Made by a program: the position numbers and the translations under genes
The notes under the pieces: model-generated
Seen by the model: only the letters and a program-made list of their open reading frames with translations
Database searches by the model: none
What the model was told of the DNA's origin: nothing
Shown: positions 44,812-55,794 of the stretch, piece by piece
Numbering within the stretch: the stretch's first letter is position 1
Layout: every line of letters starts with the position of its first letter
DNA from: Toxorhynchites rutilus septentrionalis
Taxonomy: Eukaryota > Arthropoda > Insecta > Diptera > Culicidae
Assembly (NCBI RefSeq): GCF_029784135.1
Contig: NC_073746.1
Coordinates: 62,222,097 to 62,286,096 of the forward strand
Reading direction: 5' to 3'
Length of the DNA: 64,000 bases

Positions 44812-45578
44812 GTTTGTATGTTTGTATGTTTGTATGTTTGTATGTTTGTATGTTTGTATGTTTGTATGTTTGTATGTTTGTATGTTTGTATGTTTGTATG
44901 TTTGTATGTTTGTATGTTTGTATGTTTGTATGTTTGTATGTTTGTATGTTTGTATGTTTGTATGTTTGTATGTTTGTATGTTTGTATGTTTGTATGTTTG
45001 TATGTTTGTATGTTTGTATGTTTGTATGTTTGTATGTTTGTATGTTTGTATGTTTGTATGTTTGTATGTTTGTATGTTTGTATGTTTGTATGTTTGTATG
45101 TTTGTATGTTTGTATGTTTGTATGTTTGTATGTTTGTATGTTTGTATGTTTGTATGTTTGTATGTTTGTATGTTTGTATGTTTGTATGTTTGTATGTTTG
45201 TATGTTTGTATGTTTGTATGTTTGTATGTTTGTATGTTTGTATGTTTGTATGTTTGTATGTTTGTATGTTTGTATGTTTGTATGTTTGTATGTTTGTATG
45301 TTTGTATGTTTGTATGTTTGTATGTTTGTATGTTTGTATGTTTGTATGTTTGTATGTTTGTATGTTTGTATGTTTGTATGTTTGTATGTTTGTATGTTTG
45401 TATGTTTGTATGTTTGTATGTTTGTATGTTTGTATGTTTGTATGTTTGTATGTTTGTATGTTTGTATGTTTGTATGTTTGTATGTTTGTATGTTTGTATG
45501 TTTGTATGTTTGTATGTTTGTATGTTTGTATGTTTGTATGTTTGTATGTTTGTATGTTTGTATGTTTGTATGTTTGTA
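44812..45578 (+). repeat. (TTTGTATG)n octanucleotide array, right part
   Basis: About 96 units with no deviation that I can see. It continues the left array in the same orientation, so the retrotransposon interrupts one array. The array decays at 45578 (TTTGTAACATGTTTGTTTGT) and runs into the repeat family at 45600. Confidence 0.97.
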
Positions 45579-45599
45579 ACATGTTTGTTTGTAGCGCTG

Positions 45600-46270
45600 A
45601 CCCACATTGATAGAAATTTGACCCCCTCTCAGTTGTCCGATCTGAAATTTGGAACACACCTTGATTTCTGTAGTCATTATAAAACTGCGTATTTCATGAT
45701 CTTCAAAATCCAGAATGGCGGCCGCTAAAACAAGGCGGATCACATATTTTCTCAAAACCTCATCGATATGGGTTCTCCAAAACCAATATGGGTATCAAAT
45801 GAAAGGGCTTGACTAGTAGAACACGGTAATTTATGAAAAATGCAAATCCAAGATGGCTGCAACTACAAAATGGCGGACTACATATTATGTTAAAACCCCG
45901 TTAATATGGGTACCAAACGAAAGGGCTTGACTAGTAGAACACAGTTATTCATGAAAAATGCAAGTCCAAGATGGCTGCCACCACAAAATGGCGACTACAT
46001 ATTTTCTCAAACCCTATTATTATGGGTATCAAATGAGAGGGCTTGAGCTTGAGCTTGTTTGAACTGTACAATTCGTAGTTGCTTTCCGTGATTGAGGCTA
46101 TCAAATTGACAAGTAGAACACTAGTAGAACACAATAATTTATGAAAAATGCAAATGGCTTCCATTACAAAATCGCGGACTACATAATTTCCCAAAACCCC
46201 ATTAATATGGGTATCAAATGAAAGGGCTTGACTAGTAGAACACAGTTATGCAAAAATGCAAATCCAAGAT
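45600..46270 (+). repeat. ~120-bp tandem repeats of the GGCGGACTACATATT family
   Basis: Four to five diverged units share the order ATGAAAAATGCAAATCCAAG, ATGGCTGC, ACAAAATGGCGGACTACATA, AAAACCCC, ATATGGGTATCAAATGAAAG and GGCTTGACTAGTAGAACACA. The ends of successive GGCTTGACTAGTAGAACAC blocks lie near 45827, 45945, 46135 (degenerate) and 46243. A relative is at 355-660. It directly follows the octanucleotide array, as a trace of that octanucleotide also precedes the copy at 355. Confidence 0.75.
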
Positions 46271-47836
46271 TGCGATTTTCTAAACGGCGATTTAAATCGG
46301 TACCAAAGAATCGACCTTTGCTGAATCGATCTTTGATAAATCGAATGCCAATGTGAACTTTTTTATTTACTTGTACTATATAAGTATTGTCTTTTTCTAA
46401 AACATGAAATAATCATTTCACATTTCTATTCTAACATCAAAGGCATTTCAGTTTGATTCTCAGAATATAAGTCACAAAAAACTTGAAAGCCTAGAAAAAT
46501 GTATTTTCACAGCATTCAACTTGAACAGTTAAGGAATTATTTAATCAAATAAATTAATTGAAATTATCATCAGAAATTCAACAACTAATGTTCAACAACT
46601 GTTCTAGAAAAGAACGCTTCAGCTGGACCTGATGTCACCATCCCATCTCATAGCAATTTTCACTGTCAGCCTTGGGAATGTGATGCTGTAAATATAACTT
46701 GTGACCACTTGTTTTGTAATAACCAAACATACAAAACTGCTTCTCCTGAATTTACGACCACTGATTTGACAAACTTGCTAAGGATCCAATGTTTATGAAA
46801 TTTGTGGATTTTGGTGAGAATCAATGTTCACAAAAAACAAATTTACAAAAAAAATTCTGCGGTCAAAAAGATTGGAAAAATAGCAAAGAAAGTAGGAAGT
46901 AGGAGTAGGAAGAATCAATCCGAAAAATCGTAAATCGGAGAAAAAAAGGCCGCCCAATCCTAGTTCCAACTGTCGTTTTTTCACTGAATCGGTTTCATTG
47001 AGCGCATATCTTCTGTTCCAACAGTTCATTATTTTGTCTTCTAAAGAGTGTCTATAAACAAACGATATTTGCAACGAATAGCTCGTTCAGCATTTTCCCA
47101 ATTCCATTATCTGTAAATCATCTTCTCACGCCCTATTTTCAATTCGGGCGACGACATTGCAATGAATTCAAAATATACAATACCATCGCATCCAGGATGC
47201 AGCATCCAGTCAGTAGCAGCAATGCAGTGCACCGAGAGGATACTCCATACACGGATGCGAAACAAGAGAAGTGGGTTCGAGTTTATGCAACTCGGAAAAC
47301 ATGTCGCTTCCATACTTTCGCCGTCAAGTAGCGTACGGCGGTGGAATGCGTTTGTAGCGATTTTCTTCCGGTTGCGTTCACGATAGCGCGAACACAATGT
47401 AGTGATAGCGACAGTCGTGATTTCCCATTACGCTACTGCTGCTGCCCACGGTTCGGTTATGCGCGTTGTTTACCCGTTTAAATTGGTACGGTGCAAGCAT
47501 CCACCCTGTTCAAATACGTTGTTTCTGAACCAACAATAGATAGTAGGAGTAGCTTGGCGGGGTGTGCTTTGCATTTCCGAAAGAAGATAGTTGCCAAAAT
47601 CTGAACATAACCAAGTTGGGAGATTGTTCACAATGCTCTGGTTATCGGAGATGCAACTTTGTTTGGGCCTGTGGATAGCAGAAATGGAACGTTGCTAAAT
47701 TTAAAATAACACCGATACAATTTGCTACTGTTTGGAATGAATTTTAAGGGTGCTTTTGATATAGAGCTATTCCACGCCAAAACGACTGAAAAACAGCGGA
47801 ATTTGACCCGGCCCTTTCAATTTCTTTGAAACTTGG
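46271..47836. other. Non-coding; AT-rich then GC-balanced
   Basis: 46271-47080 is AT-rich with no repeats identified. 47090-47520 is GC-balanced and looks single-copy, with overlapping frames of 74 and 96 codons on opposite strands that have no domain. It could be regulatory or exonic, but nothing can be supported. Confidence 0.35.
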
Positions 47837-47838
47837 TA

Positions 47839-48768
47839 GGGGAGGTGGGGGTAAAACGGACATGTTAAGAAGAACTTCAATTATATCTTTGAAAACTCAT
47901 GTTTCACAAAATTTAGATGCAGTTTCTTGCAATATAATATATTGTTTTTCCACCTGTTTGGCCAAATATTTTACAAAAAAGTGTTTTTCATTGTTTTTCA
48001 CTGAAATTAAAACAGACCGGGAAGTACAACATTTTTTTCGATGCGGGTAATATGGACATATAGTGGGGGTAATACGGACTGGTTTGTAATATATGAAGCG
48101 TTTATCGATCACGAGAGGAATAATTTTATTCAACCAAGGTCTGAACTCATCACGAATGTCCATTAAATGATGAAAAAATCGAATTAATCTACCTAGATGT
48201 GATATCGTGCTTTTCAGCAGTATAAACGTACAGAGCCTCAACTATTTTGCTTTTGGTTCCAGTCAGCTTCTAAACAGTCCACATTTGGCGATTTGATTTC
48301 CATTTATACACGCAGGGCATTCCTTAGGAATATATTAAGCAGACTTTTCACAATCCATCTCATTCCCACTGGCAATTGTCCGTTTTACCCCACCAGTACA
48401 AATATTTCAAGAATTTAAAATTTACCACTCAAACATGAATTTACTTTTCCGTACATACCTCATATCGCTTCTTTGTTCTTTCACAAAACGAAATATAACC
48501 ATCAGCTAATTGAATTTGATATTAAACCACTCAAAATGCTTAATATCGAAGCAGCTAAAATTACATCCACACGCGGAATCATGATTTTCGGTTTTTGTTC
48601 TCCTTTTCCATTTTTGATCAGTATTCATTGCCATAGGGTGGCTTAAATATTATAGAATAACATGTAGAAGTTATTTTCATTTACAGAAACCTGAAATTTA
48701 AAATGTAACTATACAAATCAACCACCTGTTCATATTACCCCCACTGTCCGTATTACCAGTGGTTCCCT
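47839..48768. mobile_element. TA-flanked miniature element, GGGGAGGTGGGGGTAAAACGG ends
   Basis: TA at 47837-47838 then GGGGAGGTGGGGGTAAAACG; right end (reverse complement) AGGGAACCACTGGTAATACG then TA at 48769-48770. Subterminal copies of GGGGGTAA[TA]A[CT]GGAC occur near 48034-48076, 48378-48391 and 48735-48755. No transposase. It resembles 54491-55493 and 56206-56486 at the ends. Confidence 0.55.
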
Positions 48769-48770
48769 TA

Positions 48771-49312
48771 CTGATGATGGACACTACCCGAATCACAATT
48801 TTCGTTGTCATATGACCAATATTAATTACGGCTGATTTTTGAAAAGGGCGCATTCAAACTCGTTGATCTTTCTTCAAAAAATCGTAACTCAAAATTCAGA
48901 TGTCTGATTGAAATATGATGTTCGACAAAGTTCTTGCAAAATCAATTAAATATTTAGGAAAAATAACACTTAAAATACATTGCTAAAAATCTTACTCAAA
49001 AATTGATTGCCATTGGCGATTTGACATGAAATTGCTCTATATTCCAATTATCAAATTCCACCCCAAATCAACCGAAAAAAGAGAGCAAATTTTGACGCTT
49101 CGATTCTATTGGAACTAGGTACAAATGATGAAGCTACCCAAAACTACAATTTTCATTATCATATCTGCCGTTCTACGCATAGATGTCCCATGTCCCAAAA
49201 TCAGCAACTGAGAAAAACGCAATCACAGTTTTCTGCCTTATTGGTCTACCAGATGCTTTAAGCATTTCTGTTTAGCAATACACCGGTATAATTATAGGCT
49301 GTAAACTATTGT
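48771..49312. other. AT-rich non-coding
   Basis: No gene or named repeat. Confidence 0.35.
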
Positions 49313-49316
49313 TTAA

Positions 49317-50596
49317 CCCTCCTGTACTCGCGTGCAAAATCATAACACGTATACTCGCACACGGTGTCACAGACCGAAAATTGTACTTCTCTGTAATGTT
49401 TCCATTGTGTATTTTTCAGGCTTTATTGGCACTTATTTGAAGAATGTGATTGTGTGATTGTGATTGAATGAAAAAACTCCAAAGAATATGTTCATTACGT
49501 CTTCATTATGTTTTAATAGTCATCTAATTCAACCTCCTCAAAATAGAGTAATTTTAGATACTCGAACACAAATAACGAAATTCGAATTTTTCACTGTTAT
49601 TAAATAAAAGCAAGCAACTGAATATAATTCATGGAAGTATAAAGAGCTATGAAATAACATAAAAACATATTAATCGATTGTGGTTTCATTGGAATAATAA
49701 TCAGAACATAGCATAACTGCATGCTCGAAACAAACATGTTTTTTTACATTTCATGCAGTTGTTGCGTGTTTTTCGGGTCTTTTATCGAAGAGAAGGATGT
49801 ACGACCTTCTAGATGATTACCAGACGATAAAGGTTCTGGAATATAAAGTTTGCATATTCTAATATTTTTTGTCTCTGTTTTCTTAGTAAACTTAGGATTA
49901 CTGCCTTTTTTTAGATGGGTCATAAAAAAATGATAGAAAAGGATTTCTAGGAACTTCCTTTTCTTTTTCTTCTGGAAGAAATTGGATGGACAATTATAAA
50001 AAAAATATGCCCGAAACTGTAACTGTTAAAAATTACCATAAGCTACCGATTAGTTTATAGTTTACTGTTTACAATTCTTCCACAAGTGAAAATCTTTCTC
50101 AAGTGTGTATATGTATGACCATTATATTTAGCGAATAACTATACGAAAGTCAAACATTTATATTTTGCTTTTGAACGTAAGAATCTAACGACGAATATAT
50201 CGATGAATAGTTAATATATGGATCCGTTCAATCCAGCTACAAAAGAGACTGAAATCAAATAAGAATAGTCCGGTATTGATCTCATGCATTATATTCAATA
50301 AATACTCCACGCCACTAACATTAATTTATACATTTCATTCAACAATATTCTAGAATATGAGAAAAGGCACTTGTCCAAAACAGTTACTCCTATACTCGCG
50401 TCGGTGTGTCAGACCGAAAGTGTTAAAAAAGTGGCATGCGTCCCCTTTGTACAAACAGATGCGACACGCTAAACGATGACGAACGACGAATAACGAAGCT
50501 AGAGTGAATCGCAAAGTCATAGTGTTGATATTTTCTGAGAAATGAACGAATTATTGATTTATCGGTCTGACAGACCAATGCGCGAGTATAGGAGTG
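49317..50596. mobile_element. TTAA-flanked non-autonomous element, 1280 bp (CCCTCCTGTACTCGCG ends)
   Basis: TTAA (49313-49316) then CCCTCCTGTACTCGCG; right end CGCGAGTATAGGAGTG then TTAA (50597-50600). The inverted repeats match at 14 of 16 positions. Internal copies of the terminal sequence plus GTGTCACAGACCGAAA occur near 49345-49380, 50390-50420 and, inverted, 50560-50596. TTAA target and a C-rich end are piggyBac-like. No transposase frame. Confidence 0.75.
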
Positions 50597-50836
50597 TTAA
50601 TGAAATGAGAAAATTCTCTTCACTTGAATCAATCTAGCTTGATAACGGGTTTAAAACTTCATGGTGGGACAGTTATGCATAGAGTATCAACAAGGGAAAA
50701 TTGAACTTGATGTTGTTTTTTACAATACTGGGAACAAACAATATTTGTTTGCAATATTTGTTCACGTATCGTTTTATGACGAAAAATGAAATTTTCCAAA
50801 ATGAAACATGTGAAAATTATGTGCAAAAACGGCAGT
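50597..50836. other. Short non-coding spacer
   Basis: Nothing identifiable. Confidence 0.3.
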
Positions 50837-50840
50837 TTAA

Positions 50841-51082
50841 CCCTTTGCAGTCGTCTGTCTGCTCTCAGCCACTACAACAAGGAATCATGATAAATACTTT
50901 ATTTAAAGATGTAATAGTTTACATTTTTTCTGAACGAATTGCAATGTCTAGTGAACTTTTTCACGGATGTATACGGAATTTCGATGAACAATTGGTAACG
51001 GTACTCGATACAAACAAAATATTATGAGCGTGTAAAGATAAGAGGATCTATTTCAAGAGCAATTAATTCCAACCGCAAAGGG
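50841..51082. mobile_element. TTAA-flanked miniature element, 242 bp (CCCTTTGCAGT ends)
   Basis: TTAA (50837-50840) then CCCTTTGCAGTCG; right end AACCGCAAAGGG then TTAA (51083-51086). The inverted repeats are about 12 bp. No coding capacity. Piggyback-type target site again. Confidence 0.65.
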
Positions 51083-51086
51083 TTAA

Positions 51087-51640
51087 GAGCATTCGGTAAC
51101 AAGTTGTACACGTGCTATGATAAACTTTTCATAAATAGTTCAATAAATTCGGACTCTTCAAAAATGAAATTTTAATAATTTATAAAATTGCAATACATCG
51201 TGAGATTGTATCTATTTGAGAAAAGTGTTATGAATAATGAAATATACATGTATTTTACATGAAATACAAAACATTTTACCCTAAGACTAAACATTCTCGA
51301 GATATAACCAATTTCGTATAACGTATTTAATGTTTGTGAAGTTTCTATAGTGTCGGAATCTTAGTCGAGATGTCCAGCAGCGGTACAGAATCTCTATTAT
51401 TTCACGAACATAAACATGATGAACAAGAAAGTTGTTATTAGGAAAAATCTTTCCCTGTAGCAGTGACCTTCTTCCGATGGGTGGACAAAAACAATGGGTG
51501 TTTTACTATACTATACATCGTGACGTAACTTTTAATACAAATTGGCTATTGATTTACGATTTTCTGTGAATGAAAATAGTAAGTCTGTACTGATATACTA
51601 ATATTTTATATGTTGGCTTTAATATTTTGCTTTTTGTTTA
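51087..51640. other. AT-rich non-coding
   Basis: 51410-51480 (GTTGTTATTAGGAAAAATCT, CCCTGTAGCA, TTCCGATG) is a diverged copy of 55650-55710, so a further dispersed repeat passes through here. It may include the 5' part of the Tc1-like unit. Confidence 0.35.
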
Positions 51641-51646
51641 CAGACA

Positions 51647-52745
51647 ATGGGTCGTGGTAAACATTGCAGTTCCGATGAAAGACGGTTGATTAAAAAGCTG
51701 CGATATGAAGGTAAATCTTTTGAAGAAATAGTAGAAACCATCGGCTGCTCACAGAATATGCTTGCAAAAGCCTTGAAATACCGGATGAAATCAGAAACAC
51801 ATAGAACACGAACTAGTTCTATGGGGAGACCACCGAATACTGAAATTGGCGAAAAAAGATCCTTTCTTTACATCTTTGTATCGGAGAGAAATCGTAAAAA
51901 AGAATGGTATTCGTTAAATATCATCTAGAGAATCTCAAACAACATGGAGCCAGCTCTTCAGAAATGTGCTATGAAGGGACGGAACAAACGTAAATTTATT
52001 CGGTGCAGGTAGCCGATATTATTTCAGACATCCCAGAAATGACTGGATTCCTCGAGTCGAGAAAGACGCACCACGCTAGATATGGGGTACAGACTAGGGG
52101 GCGTTGCTGATTAATGGTCAGCTGCATCCCAATAGGAAGTATCCCGTGTCGGGCACACGTACAGAGCATCGAAGACTGCAACATACCAATTACGAGAACA
52201 CTTGTAATACTAACCTCGCGCCAACCGCGAGTAATCGGTTACATATTACTAATATAGTTGTAAGACAAAAATTGTCAAAATATTGGACTCCCGGCCCCGT
52301 AAGGCTAACGCCACATGTGCCTTAATAAAATATATATTTTGGAAGAAAAAAATCTCAGAAAGGCGAGTTCTCTCCACAATACACGAAGAAGACCATCAAG
52401 CATAGCGGGGATTGCATTATGGTATGGGGATACTTTTCATGGACCTCTTTTTTTTTTGAATAAAATCTATTACAACACGGAATGAATATCTTGGCATCTT
52501 GAATGAAGTAATTCTACCTTATGCTGAGGAAGAAATGTCATTAAAATGGAGATTCCAATAGGATAACGACACTAAACACACCCCGAAAAGGGTAAAACAA
52601 TGATTCGTTGAAAAAAAGATTTGACGTTTTGGACTGGCCAGCGCAGTTTCCGGACCTCAACCCAATAGAAAATCTTTGGAACGAGGTCAAAAGAAATATC
52701 GCGAATATAAAACACAAAAACAGGAAGTGGGTTATATATGTGATA
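51647..52745 (+). pseudogene. Decayed Tc1-like transposase, interrupted
   Basis: The ATG at 51647 opens a 93-codon frame whose first half is the Tc1-type helix-turn-helix (MGRGKHCSSDERRLIKKL, KSFEEIVETIGCSQNMLAKA). After frameshifts, SRYYFRHPRN (near 52008), GEFSPQYTKKTIKHSG and CIMVWGYFSW (52362-52440), DNDTKH-like residues near 52562 and WPAQFPDLNPIENLWNEVK (52632-52690, with the catalytic Glu) continue in order. At least three frameshifts, several stops and a 316-bp insertion (52040-52355) make it dead. TTTGTTTACAG just before the ATG resembles a splice acceptor. Terminal repeats were not found. Confidence 0.75.
52040..52355 (+). mobile_element. Short retroposon inserted in the Tc1-like gene
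   Basis: CAGAAA occurs at 52034-52039 and 52356-52361, a probable target duplication, and the transposase reading is continuous if the segment between is skipped. The segment ends with GGCCCCGTAAGGCTAACGCC, GTGCCTTAATAAAAT (polyadenylation-type signal) and an A-rich tail (GGAAGAAAAAAAT). This is the profile of a 5'-truncated non-LTR retrotransposon 3' end. Family not identified. Confidence 0.55.
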
Positions 52746-53215
52746 TAACCGCAAGGGTGACGTAGGACTATCGTTGATTTAGTGATCATTTGTTTTTAGT
52801 TGCATCTGAATCTATTCTGAATGAATGAATAAATGAATATTTGGGGGACTTCGAAAACGAGAGCATTACGTTGAAGGCACAATATTCAGCAAAAGAAGCA
52901 ATCACACGAGAGTTGTATAATACATAATACATTTCTTGTATTGTGATATGATTTGTGATCCATTTCCAATAGAAAAAATATCTGTTGCATCATATCAGTT
53001 TACATAACTTTTGCGTTCGCTCATCTTTTTCACAACACCCATTTCTCGTTTGAGAAATTGTTGAGTAAACATCGTTTGCCAGTGCTCATAGAGCGGGAAT
53101 TCCTTCTTAAGATTCATTGCACCTGTAATAAATTGCCGAAAGACGTGGTCTTACATTGATCGCACTTGATTGAAAAATCACAAAACCAAATGTATTTGGT
53201 CGCAGTATTATATAG
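52746..53215. other. AT-rich non-coding
   Basis: Nothing identifiable. Confidence 0.3.
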
Positions 53216-53219
53216 ATAG

Positions 53220-53455
53220 AAAACATAATAAACTCTTTCGCTTGACTGTTTTTTTCAATTCCCAGGAGAATTGGCAGATTATTTTCCAGCAACGAAAAAA
53301 AACATCTTTCCAGATTCTCCTCGATAATAGAAGCCCACCAGTGGTTAATGCTAACTCTTTGGCTCTCTTTGGATAAGTGGTTAATCTAAACTCTTTGGCA
53401 TGAATGTATTTTTCAATTCCAAGGGGAACTGGTAGATTATTTTTCGGCAACGAAA
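53220..53455 (+). repeat. Two ~75-bp direct repeats
   Basis: AAACTCTTTCGCTTGACTGT at 53232 and AAACTCTTTGGCATGAATGT at 53389 each start a block that continues TTTTTCAATTCC, GAATTGGCAGATTATTTT and GCAACGAAAA. The second copy runs into the TTAA element fragment at 53452. Confidence 0.65.
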
Positions 53456-53532
53456 ACACGGGTTATTTCGTGATCCATCCGTAACAGACGGAACGCGAAA
53501 CACAAGAAAACTCGTGAGCGGTCCGCAATGTG
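53452..53532. mobile_element. Fragment of the 13556-13787 TTAA miniature family
   Basis: AAAACACGGGTTATTTCG, then GAAACACAAGAAAACTCGTG and AGCGGTCCGCAATGTG followed by TTAA (53533-53536), matching the right half of 13556-13787. The left half is missing or replaced. Confidence 0.65.
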
Positions 53533-53536
53533 TTAA

Positions 53537-54488
53537 TGTTATGATTTTTCAAAATCAACCGATGGTTCAAAAAATCATTGTTTGCCTTTCCTTCCAAAAA
53601 TGCGTTTTTCAGAAATTCATTACTTTTGAAGTACTCAACCGATTCAGACAATCGACATATGAAATTGAGTCTTTTTTGGAAAAATATTACTCTTGCGAAA
53701 AAAATGGATTCTAGTCGCACAGATCTAGTCTATTTGCATAGGAATATTGAATGAAGACTAAAAACAAGTTAAATTTGAAAAATCATAGCTCAAAAACTAA
53801 AAAAAGACACATCTTTGATTTCGGGATATGTCATGTGCAAAAAAAAAACCTCAGCTTTCAAGAAAAAACATAAAAACATATAGCGCTCTCTATCCTCAAC
53901 CGAGAAAACCATGAAAAACTAACACAATCAATAATTACTCAAACAAAGATCCAAATTTTTTGCAAATATGAGAAATAAAAAACACGGATCTAATATTTTG
54001 CGATAAATAACAAATCTACCACTTTTCACGAAAATCTGAGAACCACTATATCGATTTAACATGGAATGGCTGTATTGAAAAGTAATGAATTTCCAACTAA
54101 ATACTAAAAGTTCTCTCAGTAGAACATATCTACTATTCATTAGAAACAATGAATATGTTTTCTTTCAAATTTATGATTCGCACTTTTTTTTAATATTCCT
54201 CCGAAAAATGTGAATATTGCGAAATATGTTAGTGTCTTTCTTTATTAATCTAATAATTTTGTAACCAATTGTGAAGTAACGTTTAAACAATGAAATTGAT
54301 ATGTTGAACTATAAAGTAAGCCGTTTATTTACCATTTATTATCAAATTTACGGAAAAGCATCCTTCGCACCTATTATTTTCTCCACCTCTGTAATCACCA
54401 ATAAGTCACCCATCCATCGAAAGAAGGACCTGGCTAAAGAGAAAAAGGTTTTCTAACCACAACTCTTTCATGTTACTTGAAAAAATAC
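53537..54488. other. AT-rich non-coding with dispersed repeat copy 3 (53835-53960)
   Basis: 53835-53960 repeats AACCTCAGCTTTCAAGAAAA, ATATAGCGCTC, AAACCATGAAAA and CAATCAATAATTACTC, the order seen at 10872 and 38755. The rest has no gene. Confidence 0.45.
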
Positions 54489-54490
54489 TA

Positions 54491-55493
54491 GGGGTAGTGG
54501 GGGCAAAGTGGTCACCTGCTTGTTTGGTAGTATAACTATTTACTACAGATGCCGTATTGATAGTCTCCTTATGTTTGAAGAATTTAATGTCTTTTGAGGC
54601 ACCCTGTACTTCAGTAGAGCTGTCGCATGTCAACATATAAATAAAAACAGAAATTGTTCTTTCGATAGCCATTAGGCCGTAGTTCTGTGCGCATGATATC
54701 TAAGGAATTTCTCGTGAAATTTAGTTTTTTTTAATTTGATATGCTGGACAAATCATCAGTTTGGACGACTGTTCACATATTCTAGGTGAGGTGAATAGAT
54801 ATTTTGTTTAATCTCAGCGATTAATTAGCTTATAAATTATTTTGATGTTTGAGGGCAAAGTGGTCATAGGTGAATAACAACTTACAATGTTCTGTTCACT
54901 AAAGTTTTTTGTCATTGGGGTACAATGTTACCTGTTGACCAAATAAACAAATAAACAATAAATAAACAATAAACAATAAAGCTGATATACCTCATCACAT
55001 TCTGCTCTTGAAGAGGATCCTTTTGTGGTTTTGACCCTGGATAAATATGCCACTCCAACTAAATCAAGCCCCATTATGCAGAACGTTATGTGTTTCTTAC
55101 TACGTTTTTGTTTGCATAAGAAAATTTAAATTGAGACTCTATGTGAATAGGCCAAGCTTATTTCATACATGTGCATACTATATCAAACATGATATGAACA
55201 AATTTGGGCGAATAAAATGCATGAATCTATCCAATTCAGCATGATCTGTGCGAATGACCACTTTGCCCTCACTAGGTGACTTTACCTCCAAGCAAAAATA
55301 ATGTTCGATTTTTCACCTTTTTTTCTAATGATGAAAAATGTACTATTTTGATTTTTTATAATAAAAGCCGTTTGCTATCTAGAACAACAATGAGTTGAAC
55401 TATAATATTCTTCGAGAAACGGGATATGAAGCGATATGTGGACGCCGGAAATGGGCATGTTCCTTATGGTAACCACTATGCCCCCACTTCCCC
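54491..55493. mobile_element. TA-flanked non-autonomous element, 1003 bp (GGGGTAGTGGGGGCAAAGTGG ends)
   Basis: TA then GGGGTAGTGGGGGCAAAGTG at the left; right end (reverse complement) GGGGAAGTGGGGGCATAGTG then TA (55494-55495): 18 of 20 positions match. The subterminal GGGCAAAGTGGTCA recurs at about 54853 and inverted at 55256. No transposase frame; open frames are short and unrelated to known domains. Confidence 0.72.
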
Positions 55494-55495
55494 TA

Positions 55496-55794
55496 TTAAT
55501 GTTTAACTCGTAACATTTTTGTGTGTAAATTCTTGCGTGTGACATGTTCTTGACGTGTTGCTAAATAGGAAAAAGTTTGCAGAATATGTCAATCGCAAGA
55601 ATTTATACACTAAAATATTACGTGTTAAACAATAATTTTTCATAGAAAACATGAAAAAGTTGTTGTTAGGAAAACTCTTTTTCCTGTAGCAATAACCTTT
55701 TCCGATGTATGACTTGTAGATAATTGTATGAGCTTTGTATATGTATATTTTATTCAAAATTTAAAAAAAAATATTTTTAAGAGAAATGGATTAT
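55496..55794. other. AT-rich non-coding spacer
   Basis: Contains the 55650-55710 relative of 51410-51480 and inverted halves of AATTCTTGCG/CGCAAGAATT at about 55527 and 55593, which can pair. No gene. Confidence 0.35.

Noticed and set aside
44682..45755. Long open frames through the second octanucleotide array
   Set aside because: Same artefact as the left array.
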